A stretch of DNA of 19,125 nucleotides, taken from assembly GCA_035503915.1 (NCBI GenBank), contig DATJSU010000046.1:1-19125 (forward strand). Reading direction: 5' to 3'. The position numbers and the translations under genes are program-made. Shown piece by piece: positions 1 through 7,376 of this stretch. The notes under the pieces are model-generated. The model saw nothing but the letters and a program-made list of their open reading frames with translations. It ran no database searches and was not told the DNA's origin. Each line of letters starts with the position of its first letter. Position 1 is the first letter of the stretch. This DNA comes from DATJMJ01 sp035503915 (GTDB taxonomy: Bacteria; Actinomycetota; Acidimicrobiia; Acidimicrobiales; Palsa-688).

Positions 1-37
1 CTGAGCCGTCGGGTGCCCATGCTGAGCTGTCGGGTGC
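1..37. repeat. Two-copy 21-bp-period direct repeat in coding sequence
   Basis: Positions 1-16 and 22-37 are identical except for one base, with a period of 21 bp. In the reading frame of the partial gene this gives two copies of a Glu-x-Ser-Gly-Ala-type heptad in the disordered cytoplasmic tail. It may be the end of a longer array lying to the left. Confidence 0.6.
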
Positions 38-1514
38 GCCTGGTAGAGCCGGTAGCGGGACTGGCCGAGGGGGCGGGCCCCAGCCCGGCGAGCGACCTGG
101 TCGGCGGCCGGCGCGCCCAGGAAGGAAAGACCCGAGCATCATCGTCCGGCGGTGGCTGGTCCTCGCTGTCGTTGTGCTCGTGGTCGTCATCGTCCTTGTG
201 GTCGCTCTCCACGGCCGCCCACCCACCCTTTACTGGGAAGGCGAGCCCCTTACCAACGGCAGGCAAGTGCTGACGAAGGCGGAGCTGGCGATGAAACAAG
301 TCAGCGACGCCAACGAGGGTGTTGTCGGGCCGCAAAGCCGCTGCTACTACAGCTTGGCCACCAAGTCTTCTCATGATGTCGGGACGTCGCTGTTCTGCGG
401 GCCGGTGCTTTTCCCATGGTCCTCGCCATCAGAGCCCTGGATAACCTTCAAGCTCGACGGGAGCTTGAAGTCCTCCGGTGAGAAGCTTTCACTGGCCCCC
501 GGCCCGGCTCCCGACGAGACCATCGGGTTGGCTGGCGACCTCGTGCTGCGCCGGCCGGACGGGCTCAGCCCTCCGGTAGGTAGCGGTGACCTCTCGGTCC
601 CGGCCGCCCCGTACCAGCCGGCGGGTTGGGGCGACCTGCTGGCCAGTACGCCAAACGACCTCGCCACCGCTCCGGTGGGAGATCTGATCGGGGACTGGGG
701 CCAGTCGTACCGCCTGGTCGCCTACGGGGAAGTCAGCCGGCTGAGCGCCAAGCTCGACCCCGGTGCCCTCCGCTCGGCGGTCAACCCTGCGGGGAGCGCA
801 TGGGCTACAACCAGGCAGGGCGCGAACAGCTCTCGTCCCCTGGCAACCTTGCTGCTCCCACCGAGAGGCGACACCTTCGTCGTGGCTGAGATCGCGCTCG
901 GCCCCGGGGAGGCCTCGGGAGCTGTCCCTGTGGGCGCTGGAGCCGCGGTCAGCGACCAGGCGACCCTGGAGGTCGTGGACGGCGCGAGCACGATAACTTT
1001 CCCGTCCTTGAGCCCGCGCACTGCAGGCAACGTCACCTTGGCTGCCGCAGTGCCGCTCGAGAGCAACCCGGTCCTGCAAGTCACGGACAAGGGCCTCGCT
1101 CAGACGCTTTCCTTGGCGGACGGCCGCCTTGGGGCGGCCCCAGGAATACTCTCCCGAGCCGGGACCGATGAACCGATGTCTGTTAACGGGGCCTTGGGGA
1201 CGGTGGCGGTCCACGTAAGCGACGCCTCTCTCGTGTGGTTCGCAGGAAGCGACGGAGGCACGGTCCCACCGAACGCCGACGAGGCGTACCTGCAGGTCCT
1301 CGCAACCACCACGCCATCTGACGCCACCTCCGTCTCAGCCTCCTCATTTAGCCTCCAGGTCGGCAACGGCCAAGCCCTCAGGGGCCAAGCGCTGCCTTCC
1401 TCGGACCGCCAGGCGGTTGTCGTCGGGTTCCTTGTCCCTGCATCATTCAGCGACGGGACGGTAACGGTGTCCGCGAACGGTCATTCGTTTGATTTCCCGG
1501 TGCATTTCGCCTAG
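3..1514 (+). CDS. Membrane-anchored extracytoplasmic protein, 5'-partial, unknown function
   Basis: The frame is open to the left edge with no stop, so the gene probably begins outside the window; 503 residues are visible. A GTG at 174 could be called as a start, but it would cut through the hydrophobic segment. Residues about 1-45 are rich in Gly, Pro, Arg and Ser. Then come Arg-Arg-Trp and an uninterrupted Leu/Val/Ala helix (about residues 51-70), giving a single-pass anchor with the long C-terminal part outside. The outer part (about 430 residues) is rich in Ser, Thr, Gly, Ala and Val, with repeated short beta-like stretches and no enzyme motif I recognise. It has two cysteines about 18 residues apart (in RCYYS and LFCGP) that could form one disulfide. 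The C-terminus reads like an Ig-like beta domain. Function unknown; the membrane topology is fairly sure. Confidence 0.75.
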   Translation, partial: EPSGAHAELSGAPGRAGSGTGRGGGPQPGERPGRRPARPGRKDPSIIVRRWLVLAVVVLVVVIVLVVALHGRPPTLYWEGEPLTNGRQVLTKAELAMKQVSDANEGVVGPQSRCYYSLATKSSHDVGTSLFCGPVLFPWSSPSEPWITFKLDGSLKSSGEKLSLAPGPAPDETIGLAGDLVLRRPDGLSPPVGSGDLSVPAAPYQPAGWGDLLASTPNDLATAPVGDLIGDWGQSYRLVAYGEVSRLSAKLDPGALRSAVNPAGSAWATTRQGANSSRPLATLLLPPRGDTFVVAEIALGPGEASGAVPVGAGAAVSDQATLEVVDGASTITFPSLSPRTAGNVTLAAAVPLESNPVLQVTDKGLAQTLSLADGRLGAAPGILSRAGTDEPMSVNGALGTVAVHVSDASLVWFAGSDGGTVPPNADEAYLQVLATTTPSDATSVSASSFSLQVGNGQALRGQALPSSDRQAVVVGFLVPASFSDGTVTVSANGHSFDFPVHFA

Positions 1515-1560
1515 GGCGCGCCAGCGCTTTATTCGCCGGGGCTACCCTGGGCGCTCCCCC

Positions 1561-1566
1561 TAGAGT
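1561..1566 (+). promoter_or_regulatory. Putative -10 element of serA (leaderless start)
   Basis: TAGAGT fits the actinobacterial -10 pattern TANNNT and ends exactly 6 nt before the serA ATG, so transcription would begin at or next to the start codon. No Shine-Dalgarno sequence is present. No convincing -35 is visible at the usual spacing. Three other genes in the window show a similar element at the same 6-nt distance. Confidence 0.4.
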
Positions 1567-1572
1567 GGGTTC

Positions 1573-2796
1573 ATGACACTCCGGCGCCGCCTCCCGCAAG
1601 ACACTCGCGTACTTCTCCTCGAGAACGTCCACACCGACGCCAGCGCCGCTTTGTCCAAGGCCGGGTACCAGGTGGAAGCTCTCGACCGGGCGCTCGGGGA
1701 AGAGGAGCTGCTGGCACGCTTGGCAGCGGTGGACGTGCTCGGCGTCCGGAGCAATACGCAAGTGCCGGCGGCCGCGTTTGAGGTAGCCCCGCACCTTCTT
1801 GCTGTTGGGGCGTTCTGCATTGGCACCAACCAGATCGACCTGGCGGCTGCCACCGGTCATGGGGTGGCGGTCTTTAACGCTCCCTTCTCCAATACTCGCA
1901 GCGTCGTCGAGCTCGTGATCGCAGAGATAATTGCCCTCCAGCGCGGGCTTACCGACAGGTCGCAAAAGATGCACGCCGGCGTCTGGGACAAATCGGCACA
2001 AGGCAGCCACGAAGTCCGTGGGAGGCGCCTCGGGATCGTGGGCTACGGCAATATCGGTTCGCAGCTGTCGGTCCTTGCCGAGGGTCTTGGCATGTCGGTC
2101 TGTTTTTACGACACAGCCGACAAGCTGGCCCTCGGCAACGCGAAGAGGTGCTCGTCGCTGGAAGAGCTTCTCGAGGTTTCCGACATCGTCACATTGCACG
2201 TGGACGGGCGCGCTTCAAACCGCGGGCTGTTCGGGGATGCTGAGTTCGCCCGGATGCGCAAGGGCAGCATCTTCTTGAACCTTTCGAGAGGCTTTGTCGT
2301 CGACCACGCAGCGCTTCGCGCCCATATCGGGTCGGGCCACGTCGCAGGCGCGGCAATTGACGTCTTCCCGCACGAGCCCAAGCGCAAGGACGAGCCGTTC
2401 GTCTCGGAGCTGTGCGGCCTCCCAAATGTCATCCTGACCCCTCACGTCGGGGGCAGCACGGAAGAGGCGCAGCAGGACATTGGCCGCTTCGTTGCCGGCA
2501 AGCTCAACGATTACCTCGCCTTTGGTTCCACGTCGCTTTCGGTGAACATGCCAAACCTTGCTTTGCCCCCACACGCCGGCGAGTTCCGCCTGACCCACGT
2601 CCACTCCAACGTGCCTGGGGTGCTGGCGGCGGTGAACAGCCTCTTCGCCTCGCAGGGGATGAACATCGAAGGCCAGTACCTCGGCACCCGCGGCGAGGTG
2701 GGCTACGTGATCACCGACACGCCGAGCGACTTCCCCTCCGAGGTGGTGGCTGCCCTTTCTGACATGCCCGCGACGATCCGCCTGAGGGTGCTCTAG
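1573..2796 (+). CDS. serA: D-3-phosphoglycerate dehydrogenase
   Basis: This is a 407-aa enzyme oxidising 3-phosphoglycerate to 3-phosphohydroxypyruvate with NAD, the first step of serine synthesis, in the cytoplasm. The nucleotide-binding motif GYGNIG is at residues 157-162, followed by the NAD-selecting Asp180. The catalytic set of the 2-hydroxyacid dehydrogenase family is present: Arg239, Glu268 and His291 (in TPHVGG). The FCIGTNQ segment and the C-terminal ACT domain (about 335-407) match the short, serine-inhibited E. coli type, not the longer actinobacterial type that carries an extra ASB domain. ATG at 1573 is the only usable start, since a stop lies 12 nt upstream in frame. It has no Shine-Dalgarno and is probably read from a leaderless mRNA. 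It stands alone between unrelated genes. Confidence 0.95.
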   Translation: MTLRRRLPQDTRVLLLENVHTDASAALSKAGYQVEALDRALGEEELLARLAAVDVLGVRSNTQVPAAAFEVAPHLLAVGAFCIGTNQIDLAAATGHGVAVFNAPFSNTRSVVELVIAEIIALQRGLTDRSQKMHAGVWDKSAQGSHEVRGRRLGIVGYGNIGSQLSVLAEGLGMSVCFYDTADKLALGNAKRCSSLEELLEVSDIVTLHVDGRASNRGLFGDAEFARMRKGSIFLNLSRGFVVDHAALRAHIGSGHVAGAAIDVFPHEPKRKDEPFVSELCGLPNVILTPHVGGSTEEAQQDIGRFVAGKLNDYLAFGSTSLSVNMPNLALPPHAGEFRLTHVHSNVPGVLAAVNSLFASQGMNIEGQYLGTRGEVGYVITDTPSDFPSEVVAALSDMPATIRLRVL

Positions 2797-2818
2797 GGGC
2801 GTTGGTTCAGCTTGCCGC

Positions 2819-2834
2819 GCCCTTTCGGGAGGGC
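2819..2834 (+). terminator. Weak hairpin downstream of serA
   Basis: GCCCT and AGGGC (5 bp, extendable by one T-G pair) enclose a short TTCGGG-type loop 22 nt after the serA stop. There is no real T-tract behind it, so termination is only plausible. The rest of the 227-bp spacer to the next gene holds a TATGAT hexamer at 2896-2901 without a matching -35. Confidence 0.35.
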
Positions 2835-3023
2835 TCCCTAGTGTCAATTTCTCGCTCGACCTCTTAAATGTCATCCCATGACCACGCTCAGCGCGTATGA
2901 TGTTGCTGAGGGGGCCCCCGGTGGAGCGGCCTTTCGCCGTCGCACGCCAGCTGCAGAGGCGAGCAGGCCGGCCGATTTCCGAAATTTCCTCAACCGGCCA
3001 GGCCCACCGGCCGAGAAGGGGGT

Positions 3024-4451
3024 ATGGAGAGTTTCATGAGTGTAATTCAGCCCTCGCTGAGCCGCTTTTGGGCGTGGCTGGTGCGGACAGCTCTCCTCAT
3101 GGCCGGAGCGCTCCTCAGGGCAGTTCTCTTCCTCTTGACCGCCTCCGCGGGGGCGGTGGAAATGTTGCGCCAGCGAGCCGACTCACGACGTGTGACGCTA
3201 AGCATCGCTGCTGCTCGCAACGCGAGGGCGGCCAACCGCTGGCGGACTGCTTTCGAGGAGGCGCCTCTCGGCATGGCCAGGGTCAGCCTCGACGGCCGGC
3301 TCGAGGACGCCAACTCTGCTTTCCGCGCTCTCCTCGGAGAGCCCCAGAGGGCGATCGTCGGCCGCCGGCTGAGCGCCTTTGTCTACCCCGACGACCTGCC
3401 CGCATTAGGGGACCAGGGCAACCCGGGGAACCCGGCAAATTTGGCCAAGGGCGTAGCCAAGGCCGAGGTCCGGCTCGTCTGCACGGGGGGGCGGCTCAAG
3501 TGGTGCGAGCTCTCCTCTTCGGTAGTGCGCGACGCCTACGAGCGGCCTGAGTACGTGCTCGCCTCGGCCGTCGACATTACGCGGCACAAGCGCTCGCAGG
3601 CCGCGCTCAGGGACTTGGCCACGAGAGATCCACTTTCGGGGCTCTCCAACCGGCGTTGGTTCGAGCTCCAGCTGGCCCAGCACCTGCGGCTTTGTGCGGA
3701 AGAAGGACCAGTCGGTGCGCTCTTGGTGATGGACTTGGACCAGTTCAAGCAGGTGAACGACAACCTCGGCCACCAGGCCGGGGACCGTCTCATCATCGGG
3801 GTCGCACTGACCCTCCGGCGGCACCTGCGCGACCAAGACATCGTCTCCCGCCTTGGCGGGGACGAGTTTGCGGTCGTGCTGCGAGAGGGGGACCGCTGGG
3901 CCGCCGAAGCCGTCGCTCGCAAGCTTGTCCTCGCGGTACGCGACGAGGTGCGCGCCCAGGCAGTCGGGGACGGCGAGCCGCTTGTCATCAACCCTGAGGG
4001 GGCCCTCGGGAGCGAGATCTACCTCGTGGACGGCCCTGAGGCGGGCAGCGACGCGACGAGGCCGGGTCAAGCGCCTAGCCATGTTGCAAGCGGTCGCGGA
4101 GCGGGGACCAGCCCGGGCCAGGCCGGCAACCCCTGGCGGGGAGAGGAAGGAGGCCAGGGCCGGGAGGCCACCTTCGGGGTGAGCATCTCCATCGGGGTCG
4201 CGCCGTTCGAAGTGCTCTCGACGGCGTACGACCTGGCTTCCTCGTCGGCCGCGCGCGATGCGCTGCGGGCGGCCGATACCGCCTTGTACGCCGTAAAGCG
4301 CTCTGGGCGTAACGGCTATGCCGTGTCGGGCGCCGAAGAGGGGCCGCGCCACGCTCGCCCACGATCGTCGAATGTGCCCGACCTCTCTGAGGAGGACCTC
4401 GCCGCCAGCCCAGCGGCACAAGCACCTGCCTCGACCGGGGCCCAGCGCTAG
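3024..4451 (+). CDS. Membrane-anchored PAS-GGDEF diguanylate cyclase
   Basis: The protein (475 aa) is predicted to make the second messenger c-di-GMP from two GTP. A hydrophobic segment at about residues 15-46 anchors it. A PAS/PAC sensor follows (about 70-190, ending in the DITRHKRSQ linker), then a GGDEF domain (about 195-435) with DPLSGLSNR, MDLDQFKQVND, NLGHQAGD and an intact active site GGDEF (278-282). An RxxD inhibitory site (Arg269, Asp272) sits five residues before GGDEF, so product inhibition is expected. About 70 residues rich in Gly, Pro, Ala and Glu (about 310-380) are inserted before the GVSISIGVA strand, which is unusual. The C-terminal 40 residues look disordered. The start could be ATG 3024 (AAGGGGG just upstream) or ATG 3036 (GGAGAG 4 nt upstream). 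No EAL domain is present. Confidence 0.92.
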   Translation: MESFMSVIQPSLSRFWAWLVRTALLMAGALLRAVLFLLTASAGAVEMLRQRADSRRVTLSIAAARNARAANRWRTAFEEAPLGMARVSLDGRLEDANSAFRALLGEPQRAIVGRRLSAFVYPDDLPALGDQGNPGNPANLAKGVAKAEVRLVCTGGRLKWCELSSSVVRDAYERPEYVLASAVDITRHKRSQAALRDLATRDPLSGLSNRRWFELQLAQHLRLCAEEGPVGALLVMDLDQFKQVNDNLGHQAGDRLIIGVALTLRRHLRDQDIVSRLGGDEFAVVLREGDRWAAEAVARKLVLAVRDEVRAQAVGDGEPLVINPEGALGSEIYLVDGPEAGSDATRPGQAPSHVASGRGAGTSPGQAGNPWRGEEGGQGREATFGVSISIGVAPFEVLSTAYDLASSSAARDALRAADTALYAVKRSGRNGYAVSGAEEGPRHARPRSSNVPDLSEEDLAASPAAQAPASTGAQR

Positions 4452-4495
4452 GCCTGCCCAGGGCAACTCGAGGCGGTGCGCTCTTGGCGCCCCGC

Positions 4496-4900
4496 TTACT
4501 CCAGGGGTGCCCGGAAAGCCCCCCTTCTCGCCGGGTTCCCGGGTGCCCGACCGAGCAGCATCGTCGCCAGCTCGGCTGCCATCGCCCCAGCATCTCGTTG
4601 GCTGATGACCAGGCGGTCCCAGCGTGCCCCTTCTGCGTCCACGACCACGGCCGGCCTGTGCGCGTAGACGGCGACGAACTCCCGCCGCCCGCCTTTCCGG
4701 CTGCACCCGACGGCAAAGCTCTTGGCCCATGCGAGGCCGGGCACGAGCAACAGCGGCACACCGGTCATGGGAGATCCCTCTACCTGCACCATTCGCAGGC
4801 TGGCGAGCGGTACACGGACCTGCCGCCGAAAGGTGACGAGTGCCTCAAAGGTGCCCAGCCGGACGACAATGTCGTTCCCCTCGACCCTGACTTCGGCCAT
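4496..4900 (-). CDS. Conserved small actinobacterial protein, PH-like fold suspected
   Basis: This 134-aa protein has alternating hydrophobic strands (VRVEGNDIVVRL, VRVPLASLRMVQV, REFVAVY, PAVVVDAEG) and a C-terminal helix (about 102-117). The pattern resembles small bacterial pleckstrin-homology-like proteins common in actinobacteria; the fold is my inference from the strand pattern. There are no membrane segments, no signal peptide and one Cys. It converges on the diguanylate cyclase, with 44 bp between the two stops, and runs divergently from the Cys/His-cluster gene to its right. A TAGAGT hexamer (4911-4916) lies 10 nt before the ATG, so the leader would be only a few nucleotides, and there is no clear ribosome-binding site. 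Function unknown. Confidence 0.7.
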   Translation of the reverse strand: MAEVRVEGNDIVVRLGTFEALVTFRRQVRVPLASLRMVQVEGSPMTGVPLLLVPGLAWAKSFAVGCSRKGGRREFVAVYAHRPAVVVDAEGARWDRLVISQRDAGAMAAELATMLLGRAPGNPARRGAFRAPLE

Positions 4901-4955
4901 CTAGCGCTCAACTCTAGGTGTGTCCTGCCGATCGCAAGCGCGGAGCAGTTATTTC

Positions 4956-5468
4956 GTGCACACCTCGTCAACCATCCCAGTCAGGCCCGCAACCCGTTCC
5001 TCGGGCGCCGCGGGCCGGGCCCGCCCTGTTAGCCAGGGCTATCCGGCTGGCCCTGGCTACTCGGGCAGCCCTTCCTTGCCGACCGGCTTCCCTTCCCTCC
5101 CGAGCGGCGCTCCTCGCTCCCCACGGCGACCTCGGTTAGACCGGCGGCCCCTCGACCGCGCGCCCGGCAGCCGGGTCGTCGAGCAGATAGAAGCCGACGC
5201 CGGCGCGGACCCGGGCCAAGGCGGGTGGTCGGGCGGGTTCGCCAACCAGGCCCACTGGGACCCCTCCCGCTCGCGAGACTGGCGTTGCTGGGCGCAAAGT
5301 GGGCCGACCTGGTCAGCTCACTGCGGAGCCGAGGTCGCAGCCGAGGACAACCTCGGCCTCTGCCAGCGGCACCGCCGGTCCTTGCTCGAGGATGGCTCAT
5401 CGGGACGGCCCGAAGCCCTGGTGCCCGGCACAGACCTCGCAGCTGAAGGTGCCCTAAGCGCAACCTGA
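4956..5468 (+). CDS. Hypothetical protein with C-terminal Cys3His cluster (possible zinc knuckle)
   Basis: I do not recognise the family. The reading frame has strong G/C preference at third codon positions throughout, which supports coding. The first 60-70 residues are rich in Pro, Ser and Gly and look disordered; the C-terminal half has an acidic helix-like stretch (about 72-86). The only clear motif is Cys111, Cys123, Cys136 and His139, spaced C-x11-C-x12-C-x2-H and ending in a LGLCQRH segment. This resembles short C-terminal zinc-binding modules of small actinobacterial proteins. The start is uncertain: GTG 4956 has GGAG at 4942-4945, while GTG 4920 would add 12 residues without a ribosome-binding site. 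It is divergent from the preceding gene and lies 122 bp upstream of the DUF929 operon. That gap holds a 5-bp GC hairpin (5487-5499). Confidence 0.55.
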   Translation: MHTSSTIPVRPATRSSGAAGRARPVSQGYPAGPGYSGSPSLPTGFPSLPSGAPRSPRRPRLDRRPLDRAPGSRVVEQIEADAGADPGQGGWSGGFANQAHWDPSRSRDWRCWAQSGPTWSAHCGAEVAAEDNLGLCQRHRRSLLEDGSSGRPEALVPGTDLAAEGALSAT

Positions 5469-5590
5469 GATGTCCCCGGGAATGCAGGCGGGCACCGCCC
5501 AGCGGGCGATAGCCCCCTGGGCACCGAACTAGGCTCCTCTTCGAAGAATCGTGCTTGGCGCGGGGTTACTGCGCGGGAGGAAAACCAGTC

Positions 5591-6706
5591 ATGGCAGGAG
5601 CGAAGCAAGGCTCAGGCGGGAAGGCTAGCAACGTGCCGCCCCGTCCCGGCGGGCGGCCCTCGGCCCCGGCGAGGCCCGCACGCGCTTCAGGCCGGTCGTC
5701 CAGCTCGCCGCCTACCAAGGCCGGGGCACGACCCGCCCCGAGAGCATCAGCTCGCCAGATGACCCAGCGCCGGCGCCAGCGCAACATCTACCTGGCATCG
5801 GGTTCGGGGCTCGCGGTCATCGCGGCGATCGCGGTCGTCCTCGGGGTTGTGCTCAGTTCCGGCGGCGGTCCCGGCAGCGGTTCTTCTGTCGACGCCGGGA
5901 CCTTTGCCCTCACCGGTGCGTTGACCCAAGCCGACGTTGCCAAGGTTGAGGACGTCCCCGTCGGTGACCTCATCGCCAACGCGACTGCCGCCGCCGAGGT
6001 GAACACGAAGCTCGCGGCGCAGCCGCTACAAAAGATGACCGGCAAACCTCCCGCCCTGAGCGTGGGAGGAAAGCCGGAGATCCTTTACATAGGAGGCGAG
6101 TACTGCCCCTACTGCGCCAACGAGCGTTGGGCGATGGTAATGGCGCTCTCCAAGTTCGGGACGTTCTCCGGGCTCAGCGGTACGACCTCGTCCTCAACAG
6201 ATGTGTACCCGGGCACCCCGACGTTCTCGTTTTACAAGTCGAGCTATACGAGCAAGTACATCAGCTTCGTGGGTGTCGAGTGGTACAAGAACAGTGGCGA
6301 GAACACCTCCACCGGGGTGTGGCCAACCCTGCAGGCTCCCACTTCGCAGCAGCTCAGCATCATCAACACCTACGACGCGCCCCCTTACGTGAGCACGTCG
6401 GCCGCCGGGGGCATCCCGTTTGTATATATGGACGGAAAGTTTGTGCTCATCGGCCCGCAATATGTCGACACCCAGCTGTCGTCCATGCAGTGGGACTCTG
6501 CGGCCCAGCTCCTCACGGCGGGCAACAATTCCGCCTCGAAGAACGCAGAAGCTGCGGCTGGTTTCCTCGTCGGCGAAATTTGTGCCATAAGTAACGGCCG
6601 ACCCGCCTCAGTTTGCTCGCAAGTACCCAAGGATCTAATCGGGATTTCGACTTCTTCCCCTAAGATCAAAGTCGTAAGCAAGACGCCGTCGGCTAAGAAG
6701 AGCTAA
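5591..6706 (+). CDS. DUF929 thioredoxin-like membrane-anchored protein (copy 1)
   Basis: The chosen ATG at 5591 has GGGAGGA 9-10 nt upstream (5575-5581), giving 371 aa; an upstream TTG in the same frame lacks support. Residues 1-65 are basic, Pro/Ser/Ala-rich and probably cytoplasmic. One helix (about 67-90) anchors the protein and the rest is outside. The DUF929 signature is clear: LYIGGEYCPYCANERW, then ALSKFGTFSGLSGTTSSSTD and GIPFVYMDGKFV. The CPYC motif (Cys172, Cys175) sits where thioredoxin-fold oxidoreductases keep their active site. The only other cysteines are Cys331 and Cys342, a C-x10-C pair near the C-terminus. The VKOR gene begins 8 nt downstream, so the likely role is a DsbA-like thiol oxidase or isomerase on the outer face, reoxidised by VKOR. 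The role is inferred; family assignment is strong. Confidence 0.88.
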   Translation: MAGAKQGSGGKASNVPPRPGGRPSAPARPARASGRSSSSPPTKAGARPAPRASARQMTQRRRQRNIYLASGSGLAVIAAIAVVLGVVLSSGGGPGSGSSVDAGTFALTGALTQADVAKVEDVPVGDLIANATAAAEVNTKLAAQPLQKMTGKPPALSVGGKPEILYIGGEYCPYCANERWAMVMALSKFGTFSGLSGTTSSSTDVYPGTPTFSFYKSSYTSKYISFVGVEWYKNSGENTSTGVWPTLQAPTSQQLSIINTYDAPPYVSTSAAGGIPFVYMDGKFVLIGPQYVDTQLSSMQWDSAAQLLTAGNNSASKNAEAAAGFLVGEICAISNGRPASVCSQVPKDLIGISTSSPKIKVVSKTPSAKKS

Positions 6707-6714
6707 GAGCCGCG

Positions 6715-7368
6715 ATGGCCACCAGGACCCAAGCTCGCAAGCCTCGGGCCAAAGCCGCGACCGCCATGCCAGCGATGGAGATGGGCGGGAACCCCACGGC
6801 GGGGAGCCCTCAGGCGCCCAATGCAACGGCGCCGCGCGCGCGGTCATATCGCGACATGGAGCCGCCGCCGACTTCTTCCCAGTACTCTGCCGCACCCATA
6901 CCGCCTCGCTGGGCGCCCTGGGCCTCGATGGTGATCTGCGCCCTTGCCATCGCGGACTCGGCCTGGCTCACGTACGCGCACTACACGACACCTGCTGTGC
7001 TGGTATGTAGCACAAAAGGTTTTGTCGATTGCGCGGCCGTGACGACGAGCTCGTACTCGCACCCCTTCGGCATCCCCGTCGCCGTTGCCGGCCTTGTCTG
7101 GTCCGTAGGGATGCTCGCGCTCTGCACGCCTTGGGCGTGGCGCGCTTGGTCGCCCTGGTGGAGACGCGCGCGGGTCGCGGGTTCTGTTCTCGGCGTCCTC
7201 ACGGTTTTCTACCTGCTCTGGGCAGAGCTGATCAAGTTGCACCACCTTTGCGAGTACTGCACGGCAGTGCACATCCTCACCATCGCGCTCTTCTTTGTCG
7301 TCGTTTTCGGGACAGCCCTGGCGGTCCCGGCCGGCGACGAGGAAGCTGCGTTCGACGAGAGCGTTTGA
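6715..7368 (+). CDS. VKOR-family membrane thiol oxidoreductase
   Basis: This 217-aa protein has four predicted helices (about 68-90, 118-138, 154-172, 183-204) after a 65-residue Pro/Ala-rich cytoplasmic tail. It carries the full vitamin K epoxide reductase cysteine set: loop cysteines Cys98 and Cys106 (seven residues apart, as in the family) and the active-site pair Cys179-Glu-Tyr-Cys182 at the start of the last helix. The SSYSHPFGIPVAVAGLVWS segment is also typical. Bacterial VKOR proteins pass electrons from a thioredoxin-like partner to quinone and so drive disulfide formation outside the membrane. Many carry that partner as a fused domain. Here none is fused, but DUF929 proteins lie 8 nt away on both sides, so they are the obvious partners. 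No own promoter is visible; co-transcription is likely. Confidence 0.93.
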   Translation: MATRTQARKPRAKAATAMPAMEMGGNPTAGSPQAPNATAPRARSYRDMEPPPTSSQYSAAPIPPRWAPWASMVICALAIADSAWLTYAHYTTPAVLVCSTKGFVDCAAVTTSSYSHPFGIPVAVAGLVWSVGMLALCTPWAWRAWSPWWRRARVAGSVLGVLTVFYLLWAELIKLHHLCEYCTAVHILTIALFFVVVFGTALAVPAGDEEAAFDESV

Positions 7369-7376
7369 AAGCCTGA

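Noticed and set aside
489..1214. Long minus-strand frame opposite the first gene
   Set aside because: A shadow frame typical of GC-rich DNA; the plus-strand product has a coherent membrane anchor and beta-rich domain.
2896..2901. TATGAT as -10 promoter of the diguanylate cyclase
   Set aside because: No -35-like hexamer at 16-18 nt and a leader of over 120 nt; it could be chance.
3405..4730. Long minus-strand frame opposite the diguanylate cyclase
   Set aside because: It overlaps a gene with a complete GGDEF domain; its own product is Arg/Gly-rich and motif-free.
5029..5463. Minus-strand frame opposite the Cys/His-cluster gene
   Set aside because: Arg/Gly/Pro-rich product without motif; the plus strand has the Cys/His cluster and better third-position bias.
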